Source: Streptomyces showdoensis
GTDB lineage: Bacteria > Actinomycetota > Actinomycetes > Streptomycetales > Streptomycetaceae
Assembly: GCF_039535475.1 (NCBI RefSeq)
Contig: NZ_BAAAXG010000028.1
Span: 496,001 to 560,000, forward strand
Reading direction: 5' to 3'
DNA: 64,000 bases
Positions 18,389 through 26,621 of this stretch are shown piece by piece. The position numbers and the translations under genes were made by a program. How positions within the stretch are numbered: position 1 is the stretch's first letter; every line of letters begins with the position of its first letter. The notes under the pieces are model-generated. The model had not been told where the DNA came from, did not search any database, and was given only the letters and a program-made list of their open reading frames with translations.

Positions 18389-19667
18389 GGCCGTCCACGA
18401 GCTGCGCGAGTACGGCTCCGCGGTCTTCGAGGGCATCCGCCTGTCGGATGCCGACCGGCGTCTGCTCGCCGACGGCAGGCTCGACGCGCGGCTGAGGCTG
18501 CGCGAGCTCGCCGGCGGGAAGCTGGAGGTGACGGCGTACCAGTACGTGGGCGCGGTGCGTCTCGACGGCTGTGAGATCCGCGTCCGTCCGAAGTACCTCG
18601 GCACCGAACTCGACGTCCTGAGGATGCTCGACCTCGCCTGGGGCGCGGCACGCGACCCGCTGCCCACCGCCCAGGAGTTCCGCGGCGGGGCGCCGAACCT
18701 GCGGGACCTGGTCTGCCTGATGGTGGTGGAGCACGGTGAGCGGCTGCTGCGGCACGGGGTGCGCCGGGACTACCTGACCGTCGAGGACGATCTGCGGGTG
18801 GTCCGCGGCCGGCTGCTCCCCGACCGGCAGCTGGTGCGCCACCTCGGCCGGCTCGACCGGCTCGCCTGCCGGTTCGAGGAGCACGACGCCGACATCCCCG
18901 ACAACCGGCTGTGCGCGGCCGCCCTCGCACTCGCCGCCCGCACCGCCCGCGCGCCCGGGGTGCGGGCCCGTGCCCGGCGGGCCGCGGCGGAGTTCGCGGC
19001 CCACGCGCCCACCGCGCCCGGGGACGTACGGGCGCTGCTGTCCGGTCTGGCGTTCCACCGGCACAACGAGCACTACCGGCCGGCGCACGGATGGGCCCGG
19101 CTGTTGCTGCTCGGCGGAGGTCTGGACGGCCTGTTCGCGTCCGGGGCGCTGGCGGCGCGGGCCTTCCTGGTCGACATGAACCGGCTGTTCGAGGACTTCG
19201 TGACGCGGCTCGTGGAGTGGGGCGCGGCGGGCTCGGGGCTGCTCGTGACGTCCCAGTCCCGGCACCGGAAGGTGCTGTACGACGAGCGGGCCGGGCGGAG
19301 CCACGGGGAGGTGCGGCCCGACCTGCTGGTCACGGGGCGCCGGGAGGGTGAGCCGTTCCGGCTTCCGGTGGACGTGAAGTACAAGCTGTACGACACGAGG
19401 AAGCTCTCGCCGGAGGACCTGTACCAGGCGTTCCTGTACGCGCAGACCCTGGGCCGCGGCCTGGGCGGGGATCCTCCCGTCCGTGTCCTGCTCCACCCGG
19501 GCGACGGATCGGCGCGGGGCGCCCGGGTTGCGGTGCGCCGGCTCGACGGGCCGGTCACGGCCCGGGTGCGGGCGGTGCCGGTGGACCTGGCGGCGGTCCT
19601 CGCCGAGCAGGCCGGTCCGGGGCCCTCGCGGGCCGCGGACCGGCTGTTCTCACAGCTGCTCGGCTGA
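18372..19667 (+). CDS. mcrC: McrC-like endonuclease subunit
   Basis: Nuclease partner of McrB, 431 aa. The N-terminal McrBC family region (EYGSAVFEGIRLS, RVRPKYLGTELDVLRMLDLA) is followed by a PD-(D/E)xK core: Asp317 in EVRPDLLV, then Asp334-Val-Lys336 in PVDVKYKLYD, matching the E. coli McrC catalytic arrangement. All catalytic residues are present, so this subunit looks intact. The GTG start at 18372 (or 18378) lies inside the mcrB 3' end (17-nt overlap), indicating translational coupling and a two-gene operon. It ends 9 bp from the convergent chitinase gene. Confidence 0.92.
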   Translation: MPVPSEAVHELREYGSAVFEGIRLSDADRRLLADGRLDARLRLRELAGGKLEVTAYQYVGAVRLDGCEIRVRPKYLGTELDVLRMLDLAWGAARDPLPTAQEFRGGAPNLRDLVCLMVVEHGERLLRHGVRRDYLTVEDDLRVVRGRLLPDRQLVRHLGRLDRLACRFEEHDADIPDNRLCAAALALAARTARAPGVRARARRAAAEFAAHAPTAPGDVRALLSGLAFHRHNEHYRPAHGWARLLLLGGGLDGLFASGALAARAFLVDMNRLFEDFVTRLVEWGAAGSGLLVTSQSRHRKVLYDERAGRSHGEVRPDLLVTGRREGEPFRLPVDVKYKLYDTRKLSPEDLYQAFLYAQTLGRGLGGDPPVRVLLHPGDGSARGARVAVRRLDGPVTARVRAVPVDLAAVLAEQAGPGPSRAADRLFSQLLG

Positions 19668-19676
19668 GGCCCTCCG

Positions 19677-21482
19677 TCAGCTCCAGTTGTAGGCGTCGAA
19701 GTTCCGGCTGAACTCCCACTGGTTGTAGCGGTCCCAGTTGATCGACCAGGTCATCAGGCCGCGCAGGGCCGGCCAGGTGCCGTGGGTCTGGTAGGTGCCG
19801 CAGTCGGTCTTCCTGGTGAGGCAGTTGAGGGCCTTGTTGACCTCGGCCGGGGTGGTGTGGCCGTTGCCGGCCTGGGTGGAGGCGGGGAGGCCGATGGCGA
19901 CCTGGTCGGGGCGGAGGGCCGGGAAGACGCGGGCCGTGTTGCCGGCGACGGGGAAGCCGGTGAGGAGCATGTCGGTCATGGCGATGTGGAAGTCCGCGCC
20001 GCCCATCGAGTGGTACTGGTTGTCGAGGCCCATGATGGAGCCCGAGTTGTAGTCCTGGACGTGCAGCAGGGTGAGGTCGTCGCGCAGGGCGTGGATGACC
20101 GGGAGGTAGGCGCCGGCGCGGGGGTCCTGGCCGCCCCAGGGGCCGGAGCCGTAGTACTGGTAGCCGAGCTGGACGAAGAAGGTCTCCGGCGCCATGGTGA
20201 GGACGAACTTCGCGCCGTACTTGGCCTTGAGGGTCTTGACCGCCGAGATCAGGTTGACGATGACCGGGCTGGTCGGGTTGCGGAAGTCGGTGTCGCCGGT
20301 CTGGAGCGAGAGCGAGTGGCCCTCGAAGTCGATGTCGAGGCCGTCGAGGCCGTACTCGTCGATGATCTTCGAGACGGAGGAGACGAAGGTGTCGCGGGCG
20401 GCCGTGGTGGAGAGCTGGACCTGGCCGTTCTGGCCGCCGATGGAGATCAGGACCTTCTTGCCGGCGGCCTGCTTGGCCTTGATGGCGGTCTTGAAGTCGG
20501 CGGGGGACTCGACGTTCGGGCACTCGGTCGCGGGGCAGAGGCTGAAGCGGATGTCGCCCGAGGTGACCGAGGTCGGCTCGCCGAAGGCGAGGTTGATGAC
20601 GTCCCAGGAGTCGGGGACGTCGGCCATGCGGGTGTAGCCGGAGCCGTTGGCGAAGCTGGCGTGGAGGTAGCCGACGAGGGCGTGGGCGGGCAGGGAGCCG
20701 CCGGGGTTGCCGCCGCCCCCGCTGGTCGTCGTGCCGGTCACGGCGGTGGACTTCGCCGACTCGCCCGCGCTGTTCGCCGCGGAGACCTGGAAGCTGTACG
20801 AGGTGGAGGCGGCCAGGCCGGTGGCGGTGTACGAGGTGCCGGTGACGGTCGCGACGAGGACGCCGTCCCGGTAGAGCTTGTAGGAGGTGGCGCCGGACAC
20901 CGCCGGCCAGCTCAGGGTGATCGAGGACGAGGTGGCGGAGCCCGCGGTGAGGCCGGCCGGGGTGGCCGGGATCTGGACCGGGTCGCCGCCGGGGCCGAGC
21001 AGGGACAGGTCGTCGGCGAGGTAGGCGCCGGTGCCGTACCAGCCGTGGGTGTAGATCGTGACCGAGGTGGTCGAGGCGCCGGTGGTGAAGGTGGTGGCGA
21101 GCCGCTGCCAGTCGGGGGCGGACTGGGTCCAGGCGGAGACGTCGGTGGTGCCGGTGCCGGAGGCGCCGAGGTAGACGTAGCTGCCGCGGACCCAGCCGCT
21201 GAGCGCGTAGGTGGAGTTCGGCTTCACGGTGACGGTCTGGGAGCACTTGGCGTTGTCGCTGCCCGCCGGCGTGGCCTGCAGGGCCTTGGTGCCGCCGTGC
21301 ACGGGGGTGGCGACGGCGGCCCCGCTGCCGGCCGTGCAGCTCCAGCCGTCCAGGCCGGACTCGAAGCCGCCGTTGCGGGCGAGTTCGGTGTCGGCGGCCT
21401 GGGCCACGGGGGTGAGCGCGACGAGTCCGCCGGCGGCGAGGACGCCCGCCAGCAACAGGGTCAGGGGTCTGGTGCGGTCCAC
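19677..21482 (-). CDS. Secreted GH18 chitinase with carbohydrate-binding and Fn3 domains
   Basis: Extracellular endo-chitinase, 601 aa. The Sec signal peptide (residues 1-~32) ends PVAQAADT. A CBM-like beta domain (NGGFESGLDGWSC to LADDLSLLG, ~35-165) and one fibronectin type III domain (~175-260) follow. After a Gly-rich linker comes a GH18 catalytic barrel (~272-600) with the catalytic signature DGLDIDFEG and SIGGQNGQV. The GTG start at 21482 has GGAGG 5 nt upstream. Expression is probably chitin-inducible through the 12-bp direct repeats just upstream. Single-gene unit, convergent with mcrC. Confidence 0.95.
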   Translation of the reverse strand: MDRTRPLTLLLAGVLAAGGLVALTPVAQAADTELARNGGFESGLDGWSCTAGSGAAVATPVHGGTKALQATPAGSDNAKCSQTVTVKPNSTYALSGWVRGSYVYLGASGTGTTDVSAWTQSAPDWQRLATTFTTGASTTSVTIYTHGWYGTGAYLADDLSLLGPGGDPVQIPATPAGLTAGSATSSSITLSWPAVSGATSYKLYRDGVLVATVTGTSYTATGLAASTSYSFQVSAANSAGESAKSTAVTGTTTSGGGGNPGGSLPAHALVGYLHASFANGSGYTRMADVPDSWDVINLAFGEPTSVTSGDIRFSLCPATECPNVESPADFKTAIKAKQAAGKKVLISIGGQNGQVQLSTTAARDTFVSSVSKIIDEYGLDGLDIDFEGHSLSLQTGDTDFRNPTSPVIVNLISAVKTLKAKYGAKFVLTMAPETFFVQLGYQYYGSGPWGGQDPRAGAYLPVIHALRDDLTLLHVQDYNSGSIMGLDNQYHSMGGADFHIAMTDMLLTGFPVAGNTARVFPALRPDQVAIGLPASTQAGNGHTTPAEVNKALNCLTRKTDCGTYQTHGTWPALRGLMTWSINWDRYNQWEFSRNFDAYNWS

Positions 21483-21528
21483 AACTGCCTCCGGGGGTGG
21501 GGGAATCGAGGTGGAGCGCGCCACAGCA

Positions 21529-21558
21529 TGGTCCAGACCAATTGAGTGGTCAAGACCT
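21529..21558 (-). promoter_or_regulatory. Chitinase promoter direct repeats (DasR-type operator)
   Basis: Two 12-bp elements, TGGTCTGGACCA (21540-21529) and AGGTCTTGACCA (21558-21547) on the - strand, 18 bp apart and about 47-76 bp upstream of the chitinase GTG. They match the TGGTCTAGACC-type repeats known from Streptomyces chitinase promoters, which also resemble DasR sites. TTGACC in the distal repeat could be the -35, with CATGCT 17 bp on as -10. Confidence 0.8.
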
Positions 21559-21578
21559 CTGCCCGGCATGACGTGGTG

Positions 21579-22058
21579 TCAGATGTCCCCCGGCTCCCCC
21601 GCCCCGCGCGCCAGCCGGCCCGCCGCCTCGTGCATCGCGAGTTCGAGCAGCGCGGCGTCCGTGAGCGTGCCGGCCGCGTCCGGGGCCACCAGCCAGCGCA
21701 CCCCGCCGGCCAGCCGGCCCGGGTACGGGACCACGATCCAGGTGCCGCTGCCAGCGCCGCGCACCCCGGTGCCGAGCCAGCGGGCGGCGGTGCCCGGCGG
21801 CACGAAGAAGCCGATCCGGGCGTCGCCGAAGTCGGCCAGCACCGGGCCCGGCCGGTCCACCAGGCGGGTCAGCACGTCGAGCGTCGGGTAGCCGAGCTCC
21901 GACGGCAGGATCAGCACGTCCCAGCGCCGCCCGGCGGGCAGCAGTGCGACCCCGTGCGGGTTGCGCTCCCACTCCCACCGGCAGGCGTCGGGATCCGGCG
22001 CGACCGAGGCCAGCCACTCCACGGCGGTCCTGGCCTCCGAAGCCCCCGAACCAGTCAT
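21579..22058 (-). CDS. Small conserved actinobacterial protein, possibly primase/polymerase-fold derived
   Basis: 159 aa, soluble, no signal peptide. The order of segments (WEWERNPHGVALLPAGRRWDVLILP, GPVLADFGDARIGFFVPPG, GTWIVVPYPG) vaguely resembles the N-terminal part of Streptomyces bifunctional primase/polymerase-like small proteins, but I see no complete catalytic site, so this is a weak suggestion. The ATG at 22058 has GAGGAG 9 nt upstream; that site is next to a strong hairpin (22071-22116). An upstream CRP-like palindrome may control it. Function unknown. Confidence 0.7.
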   Translation of the reverse strand: MTGSGASEARTAVEWLASVAPDPDACRWEWERNPHGVALLPAGRRWDVLILPSELGYPTLDVLTRLVDRPGPVLADFGDARIGFFVPPGTAARWLGTGVRGAGSGTWIVVPYPGRLAGGVRWLVAPDAAGTLTDAALLELAMHEAAGRLARGAGEPGDI

Positions 22059-22070
22059 CGCAACGGTCTC

Positions 22071-22116
22071 CTCTCTCCGTACGGGCACCACGGTCGCGGT
22101 GTCCGTACGGAGAGAG
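22071..22116 (-). promoter_or_regulatory. Leader hairpin abutting the ribosome binding site
   Basis: Perfect 14-bp arms (22071-22084 and 22103-22116, CTCTCTCCGTACGG and its complement) with an 18-nt loop whose CACC/GGTG ends pair further. On the - strand it ends 12 nt before the ATG at 22058, partly covering the purine-rich SD. It could control translation or terminate readthrough from the oxidase gene. Confidence 0.7.
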
Positions 22117-22157
22117 GGCGGCTCGGGGTTTCTCTTACGCGGGTTCCCTACCCGTGA

Positions 22158-22177
22158 GTTGTGATCTGGATCACAAC
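22158..22177. promoter_or_regulatory. CRP-like palindrome
   Basis: GTTGTGATCTGGATCACAAC, perfect 9-bp arms around TG. It contains TGTGA-N6-TCACA, the classical CRP half-sites. It is 100 bp upstream of the start at 22058 and 45 bp downstream of the oxidase stop. Confidence 0.6.
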
Positions 22178-22221
22178 ACGATCACGGATCGGGGCGAGCG
22201 GCCGCGGGCCCTCCGGGCCGG

Positions 22222-23649
22222 TCAGCTGTCGAAGCCCAGCCCCAGCTTGTCCATGGTCTTCAGCCACAGGTTGCGTCGGCCGCCGTTCTCGTCGGCCCGG
22301 GCCAGCGACCACTTGGTCAGCCCGATGCCCGCCCAGGCGATCGGCTCCGGCGGGAACGGCAGCGGCTTGGAACGGACCATCTCCAGCTCGGTCCGCTCGG
22401 TCCGCTCCCCCGCCAGCAGGTCCAGCATCACGTCCGCGCCGAAGCGCGTCGCACCGACGCCGAGGCCCGTGTAGCCCTGCGCGTACGCCACCTTGCCCTG
22501 GTGCGAGGTGCCGAAGAAGGCCGAGAAGCGCGAGCAGGTGTCGATCGCTCCGCCCCAGGCGTGGCTGAAGCGGAGCCCCTCCAGCTGCGGGAAGCAGGTG
22601 AAGAAGTGCTGGGCCAGCTTCAGGTAGGTCTCCGGACGGTGGTCCATCTCGGCGGTCACCTTGCCGCCGAACTGGTAGACGGCGTCGTAGCCGCCCCACA
22701 GGATCCGGTTGTCCGCGGTGATGCGGAAGTAGTGGAACTGGTTGGCGCTGTCACCGAGGCCCTGCCGGTTCTTCCACCCGACGGAGGCGAGCTGCTCGGC
22801 CGAGAGCGGCTCGGTCATCAGCGCGTAGTCGTAGACCGGGACGGTGTAGTGCCGCAGCCGCTTGACCAGCGAGGGGAAGACGTTGGTGCCGAGGGCGACC
22901 CGGCGGGCCGCGATCCGGCCGTACGGGGTGCGCACGGCCATGCCGCCGCCGGAGCCGCCCGCCGAGACCAGGTCGAGCGCCGGGGTGTTCTCGAAGATCC
23001 GCACGCCCAGGTCGAGGCAGGCCCGCTTGAGCCCCCAGGCCAGCTTGGCCGGGTGCAGCATGGCGACCCCTCGGCGGTCCCACAGACCGCCCTTGAAGGT
23101 CGGCGAGGCGACCTCGGCCCGCACCGCGTCGCCGTCGAGGAGCTCCAGGCCCTCGGCGAGACCGAGCCCGGCGGCCTCCTCGTACAGCTCGTGTAGCTCG
23201 TCCACCTGGTAGGACTCGGTGGCCACGTCGATCTCGCCGGTGCGCTCGAAGTCGCAGTCCAGCGCGTAGCGGGCGACGGCCTCCTCGATGGCGTCGAGGT
23301 TGCGCTCGCCCATCCGCTCCAGCGTGGCGAGCTCGCCCGGCCAGCGGGCGAGCCCGTTGCCCAGGCCGTGGGTGAGGGAGGCGGCGCAGAAGCCTCCGTT
23401 GCGGCCCGAGGCGGCCCAGCCCACCTCGCGGCCTTCGATGAGCACGACGTCCCGGGAGGGGTCGCGCTCCTTGGCGATCAGCGCGGTCCACAGACCGCTG
23501 TAGCCGCCGCCCACGACCAGCAGGTCGCAGCGCTTGGTGCCGGTGAGGGCGGGCAGGGCTCCCGGCTTGCCGGGGTCTTCCAGCCAGAAGGGGACGGGCT
23601 GGGCGTCGGAGAGAGATTGTGCAGCGAGACGCATGGCGACTGGGGCCAT
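22222..23649 (-). CDS. FAD-dependent amine oxidase (PuuB/DAO family)
   Basis: 475-aa flavoenzyme of the D-amino-acid-oxidase fold. The dinucleotide motif is VVGGGYSGLWTAL near the N-terminus, then GWAASGRNGGFCA, and GYTGLGVGATRFGAD near the C-terminus. By context (directly upstream of PotBC, PotA, PotD and an aminobutyraldehyde dehydrogenase, all leftward) it probably oxidises an imported polyamine or a gamma-glutamyl-polyamine to an aldehyde. The ATG at 23649 has AAGGAG 9 nt upstream. Last gene of the presumed operon; only 36 bp separate it from potC. Confidence 0.88.
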   Translation of the reverse strand: MAPVAMRLAAQSLSDAQPVPFWLEDPGKPGALPALTGTKRCDLLVVGGGYSGLWTALIAKERDPSRDVVLIEGREVGWAASGRNGGFCAASLTHGLGNGLARWPGELATLERMGERNLDAIEEAVARYALDCDFERTGEIDVATESYQVDELHELYEEAAGLGLAEGLELLDGDAVRAEVASPTFKGGLWDRRGVAMLHPAKLAWGLKRACLDLGVRIFENTPALDLVSAGGSGGGMAVRTPYGRIAARRVALGTNVFPSLVKRLRHYTVPVYDYALMTEPLSAEQLASVGWKNRQGLGDSANQFHYFRITADNRILWGGYDAVYQFGGKVTAEMDHRPETYLKLAQHFFTCFPQLEGLRFSHAWGGAIDTCSRFSAFFGTSHQGKVAYAQGYTGLGVGATRFGADVMLDLLAGERTERTELEMVRSKPLPFPPEPIAWAGIGLTKWSLARADENGGRRNLWLKTMDKLGLGFDS

Positions 23650-23685
23650 GGTTTCCAACTCCTTCGGTGCCTGACCGGCTTTCGG

Positions 23686-24480
23686 TCAGGCTGTTGCTGT
23701 TTTCTTGCGCCGGTTCGTAACCATCTGTCCGGCCACTACCACCAGGACCGCGATGACGAACATCGCCGTACCGATGACGTTGATCTGAACGGGCGTACCG
23801 CGCTGAGCCGAGCCCCAGACGAACATGGGGAAGGTCACGGTCGAGCCCGCGTTGAAGTTGGTGATGATGAAGTCGTCGAACGAGAGCGCGAAGGCGAGCA
23901 GCGCGCCGGCCGCGATGCCGGGCGCCGCGATCGGCAGCGTCACCCGCAGGAAGGTCTGCACCGGCCCCGCGTAGAGGTCGCGCGCGGCCTCCTCCAGGCG
24001 CGGGTCCATGGACATCACGCGCGCCTTGACCGCCGTCACGACGAACGACAGGCAGAACATGATGTGGGCGATCAGGACCGTCCAGAAGCCCAGCTCGGCC
24101 CCCATGTTCAGGAACAGGGTGAGCAGCGAGGCGGCCATGACGACCTCGGGCATCGCCATCGGCAGGAAGATCAGCGAGTTGATCGCGCCGCGCGCCCGGA
24201 AGCGGTAGCGGACCAGCGCGAAGGCGATCATCGTGCCGAGGACGACCGCGCCGACCGTGGCCCACGCGGCGAGCTGGAGCGAGAGGGACAGCGAGCCGCA
24301 CATGTCGGCGACACCGCAGGGGTCCTTCCAGGCGTCCAGGGAGAACTGCTGCCACGCGTAGTTGAAGCGCCCGTTCGGCTTGTTGAACGAGAACACCATC
24401 ACGACGACGTTCGGCAGGATCATGTACGCGAGCGTCAGCAGGCCCGCGATGACGACAAGGTGCTGTCGGATCCAACGCAT
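23686..24480 (-). CDS. potC: Polyamine ABC transporter permease, PotC-like
   Basis: 264-aa inner-membrane permease with about six helices. The EAA loop reads EEAARDLYAGPVQTFLRVTLPIAAPG and LSFDDFIITNF is typical of PotC. Its ATG overlaps the potB stop by 1 nt (TGATG), so the two are coupled. Works with PotB, PotA and PotD for spermidine/putrescine import. Confidence 0.92.
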   Translation of the reverse strand: MRWIRQHLVVIAGLLTLAYMILPNVVVMVFSFNKPNGRFNYAWQQFSLDAWKDPCGVADMCGSLSLSLQLAAWATVGAVVLGTMIAFALVRYRFRARGAINSLIFLPMAMPEVVMAASLLTLFLNMGAELGFWTVLIAHIMFCLSFVVTAVKARVMSMDPRLEEAARDLYAGPVQTFLRVTLPIAAPGIAAGALLAFALSFDDFIITNFNAGSTVTFPMFVWGSAQRGTPVQINVIGTAMFVIAVLVVVAGQMVTNRRKKTATA

Positions 24481-25412
24481 CAGACCAGGTCCTCCGTTCC
24501 CGCCTTGCGGATGTAGACGGTGACCATGAGCAGCACGATCGCCATGAGGATGAAGGACAGCGCGGCGGCCGTCGGGTAGTCGAGCACGCGCAGGAACTGC
24601 GACTGGATGACGTTGCCGACCATCTTGGTGTCGGTCGAGCCGAGCAGTTCGGCGTTGACGTAGTCGCCGCTCGCCGGGATGAAGGTGAGCAGCGTGCCGG
24701 AGACGACGCCCGGCATGGAGAGCGGGAAGGTCACCTTGCGGAAGGTGGTCGCCGGGGAGGCGTACAGGTCCTGCGCGGCCTCGTGCAGCCGGCCGTCGAT
24801 CCGCTCCAGGGAGGTGTACAGCGGCAGGATCATGAACGGCAGGAAGTTGTACGTCAGACCGCACACCACCGCCATGGGGGTGGCGAGCACCCGGCTGCCC
24901 TCGGTCCAGCCGAGCCAGCTGGTGACGTCGAGGACGTGCAGGGTGTTCAGCGCGTCCACCACGAGGCTGTCGTCCGCGAGGATCGTCTTCCAGGCCAGCG
25001 TGCGGATCAGGAAGCTGGTGAAGAACGGCGCGATGACGAGGACCAGGAGGAGGTTGCGCCAGCGGCCGGCCTTGAAGGCGATCAGGTACGCCAGCGGGTA
25101 GCCGAGCAGCAGGCAGAGCAGGGTCGCGGTGCCCGCGTAGAGCAGCGAGCGGACGAACTGCGGCCAGTACTCCTGGAAGGCGTCCCAGTAGGTCTGGAAG
25201 TGCCAGGTGACCTCGAAGCCCTTTTCCAGGGAGCCGGTCTGCACCGAGGTGGAGGCCTGGTAGACCATCGGCAGCGCGAAGAAGACGAGCAGCCAGATGA
25301 TGCCGGGCAGCAGCAGCCAGTACGGGACGAGCCGCTTGCGGGTGGAGGCCTTGCGCGGCACCGGGTCGCCGGTCGCGGCCGCCTCCTCCTTCACGAGGGT
25401 GGGGGCGCTCAT
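24480..25412 (-). CDS. potB: Polyamine ABC transporter permease, PotB-like
   Basis: 310 aa. The cytosolic N-terminus of ~27 residues is followed by six predicted helices, starting YWLLLPGIIWLLVFFALP. The EAA motif EAAQDLYASPATTFRKVTFP is followed by the PotB-typical IPASGDYVNAELLG. ATG overlaps the potA stop by 4 nt (ATGA); the stop overlaps potC. Forms the heterodimeric channel with PotC. Confidence 0.92.
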   Translation of the reverse strand: MSAPTLVKEEAAATGDPVPRKASTRKRLVPYWLLLPGIIWLLVFFALPMVYQASTSVQTGSLEKGFEVTWHFQTYWDAFQEYWPQFVRSLLYAGTATLLCLLLGYPLAYLIAFKAGRWRNLLLVLVIAPFFTSFLIRTLAWKTILADDSLVVDALNTLHVLDVTSWLGWTEGSRVLATPMAVVCGLTYNFLPFMILPLYTSLERIDGRLHEAAQDLYASPATTFRKVTFPLSMPGVVSGTLLTFIPASGDYVNAELLGSTDTKMVGNVIQSQFLRVLDYPTAAALSFILMAIVLLMVTVYIRKAGTEDLV

Positions 25413-26578
25413 GCGGCGTCCTCCACCGTCTCCACGCCCGCGTCGATGTCCTGGGCCGCGTCGAGCCCGAAGGTGTGGGCCGGGTTCCAGTGCAGGACGA
25501 CCTCGGCGCCGGGGACCAGACGCGTGTCGCGCTCGACGTTCTGCTCGAAGACCTGGAGCTCCGCGCCGGCCGGCGAGTTCACCACGAACTGGGTGGAGAC
25601 GCCGATGAACGAGGAGTCGGCGATCCGCCCGGTGACCCGGTTGCGGCCGTCGGCTATCGAGCCGGCGTCGTCGGCGTGGGTGATCGTGATCTTCTCCGGC
25701 CGCACGCCGACCAGCACCTTGCCACCCGTGCGGACGGCGTCCGTACAGCGCGCGCCGGGCACCCGGAGCCTGCCGCCGCCGGCCGTGGCCAGGACGTCGG
25801 CGCCCGTCTCGACGACCTCGGCCTCGATGAGGTTGGAGGTGCCGAGGAAGTTGGCGACGAAGGTGGTCTGCGGGTTCTCGTACAGGTCGGCGGGGGCGCC
25901 GAGCTGCTCGACCCGGCCGCCGTTCATCACCGCGACCTGGTCGGCCATGGTCATGGCCTCCTCCTGGTCGTGGGTGACGTGCACGAAGGTGATGCCGACC
26001 TCGGTCTGGATCCGCTTCAGCTCCAGCTGCATCTGCCGGCGCAGCTTGAGGTCGAGCGCGCCCAGCGGCTCGTCGAGCAGGAGCACCTGCGGGTGGTTGA
26101 TGAGCGCGCGGGCCACGGCGACGCGCTGCTGCTGGCCGCCGGAGAGCTGGTGCGGCTTCTTGTGGGCGTGCTCGCCGAGCTGCACGAGGTCGATCATCTC
26201 GTCCACCTGCGGCTTCACCGACTTGATGCCGCGCCGGCGCAGGCCGAAGGCGATGTTCTCGAAGATGTTCATGTGCGGGAAGAGCGCGTAGGACTGGAAG
26301 ACCGTGTTCACCGGCCGCTTGTACGGCGGGAGGTCGGTGACGTCCCGGTCGCCGAGGAAGACGGTGCCCGTGGTGGGGTCCTCCAGGCCGGCGATCATGC
26401 GCAGCGTGGTGGTCTTGCCGCAGCCGGAGGCGCCGAGGAGGGCGAAGAACGAGCCCTGCGGGATGGTCAGGTCGAGCGGGCGGACGGCGTGGAAGGAGCC
26501 GTAGGACTTGCTGATGCCGGAGAGACGGACGTCGCCGCCGCCGGCGTTCTTTGCGGTGTGAGCAGTCTTGTCAGTCAT
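25409..26578 (-). CDS. potA: Polyamine ABC transporter ATP-binding protein, PotA-like
   Basis: 389 aa. ABC ATPase: Walker A GASGCGKTT, Q-loop FQSYALFPHM, signature LSGGQQQRVAVARAL, Walker B LLLDEPLGALD and H-loop VTHDQEEA. A TOBE-type regulatory domain (~250-389) contains VGVRPEKITI. The ATG at 26578 matches the conserved N-terminus; the frame is open further upstream. Drives import through PotBC; located between potD and potB in the operon. Confidence 0.94.
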   Translation of the reverse strand: MTDKTAHTAKNAGGGDVRLSGISKSYGSFHAVRPLDLTIPQGSFFALLGASGCGKTTTLRMIAGLEDPTTGTVFLGDRDVTDLPPYKRPVNTVFQSYALFPHMNIFENIAFGLRRRGIKSVKPQVDEMIDLVQLGEHAHKKPHQLSGGQQQRVAVARALINHPQVLLLDEPLGALDLKLRRQMQLELKRIQTEVGITFVHVTHDQEEAMTMADQVAVMNGGRVEQLGAPADLYENPQTTFVANFLGTSNLIEAEVVETGADVLATAGGGRLRVPGARCTDAVRTGGKVLVGVRPEKITITHADDAGSIADGRNRVTGRIADSSFIGVSTQFVVNSPAGAELQVFEQNVERDTRLVPGAEVVLHWNPAHTFGLDAAQDIDAGVETVEDAA

Positions 26579-26621
26579 GGGTTGCGGTCCCGGAGGGTCG
26601 TAAGGAAAGGGGCGGCGGCGG

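Noticed and set aside
15109..18495. Single 1128-codon frame spanning PAP2 and mcrB
   Set aside because: Only its middle part (from 15934 to ~17310) resembles protein; the AAA+ domain is in another frame and the 5' part is antisense-like filler.
16046..20000. tRNA or attachment site bordering the mcrBC pair
   Set aside because: No cloverleaf or flanking direct repeats seen by eye at either side.
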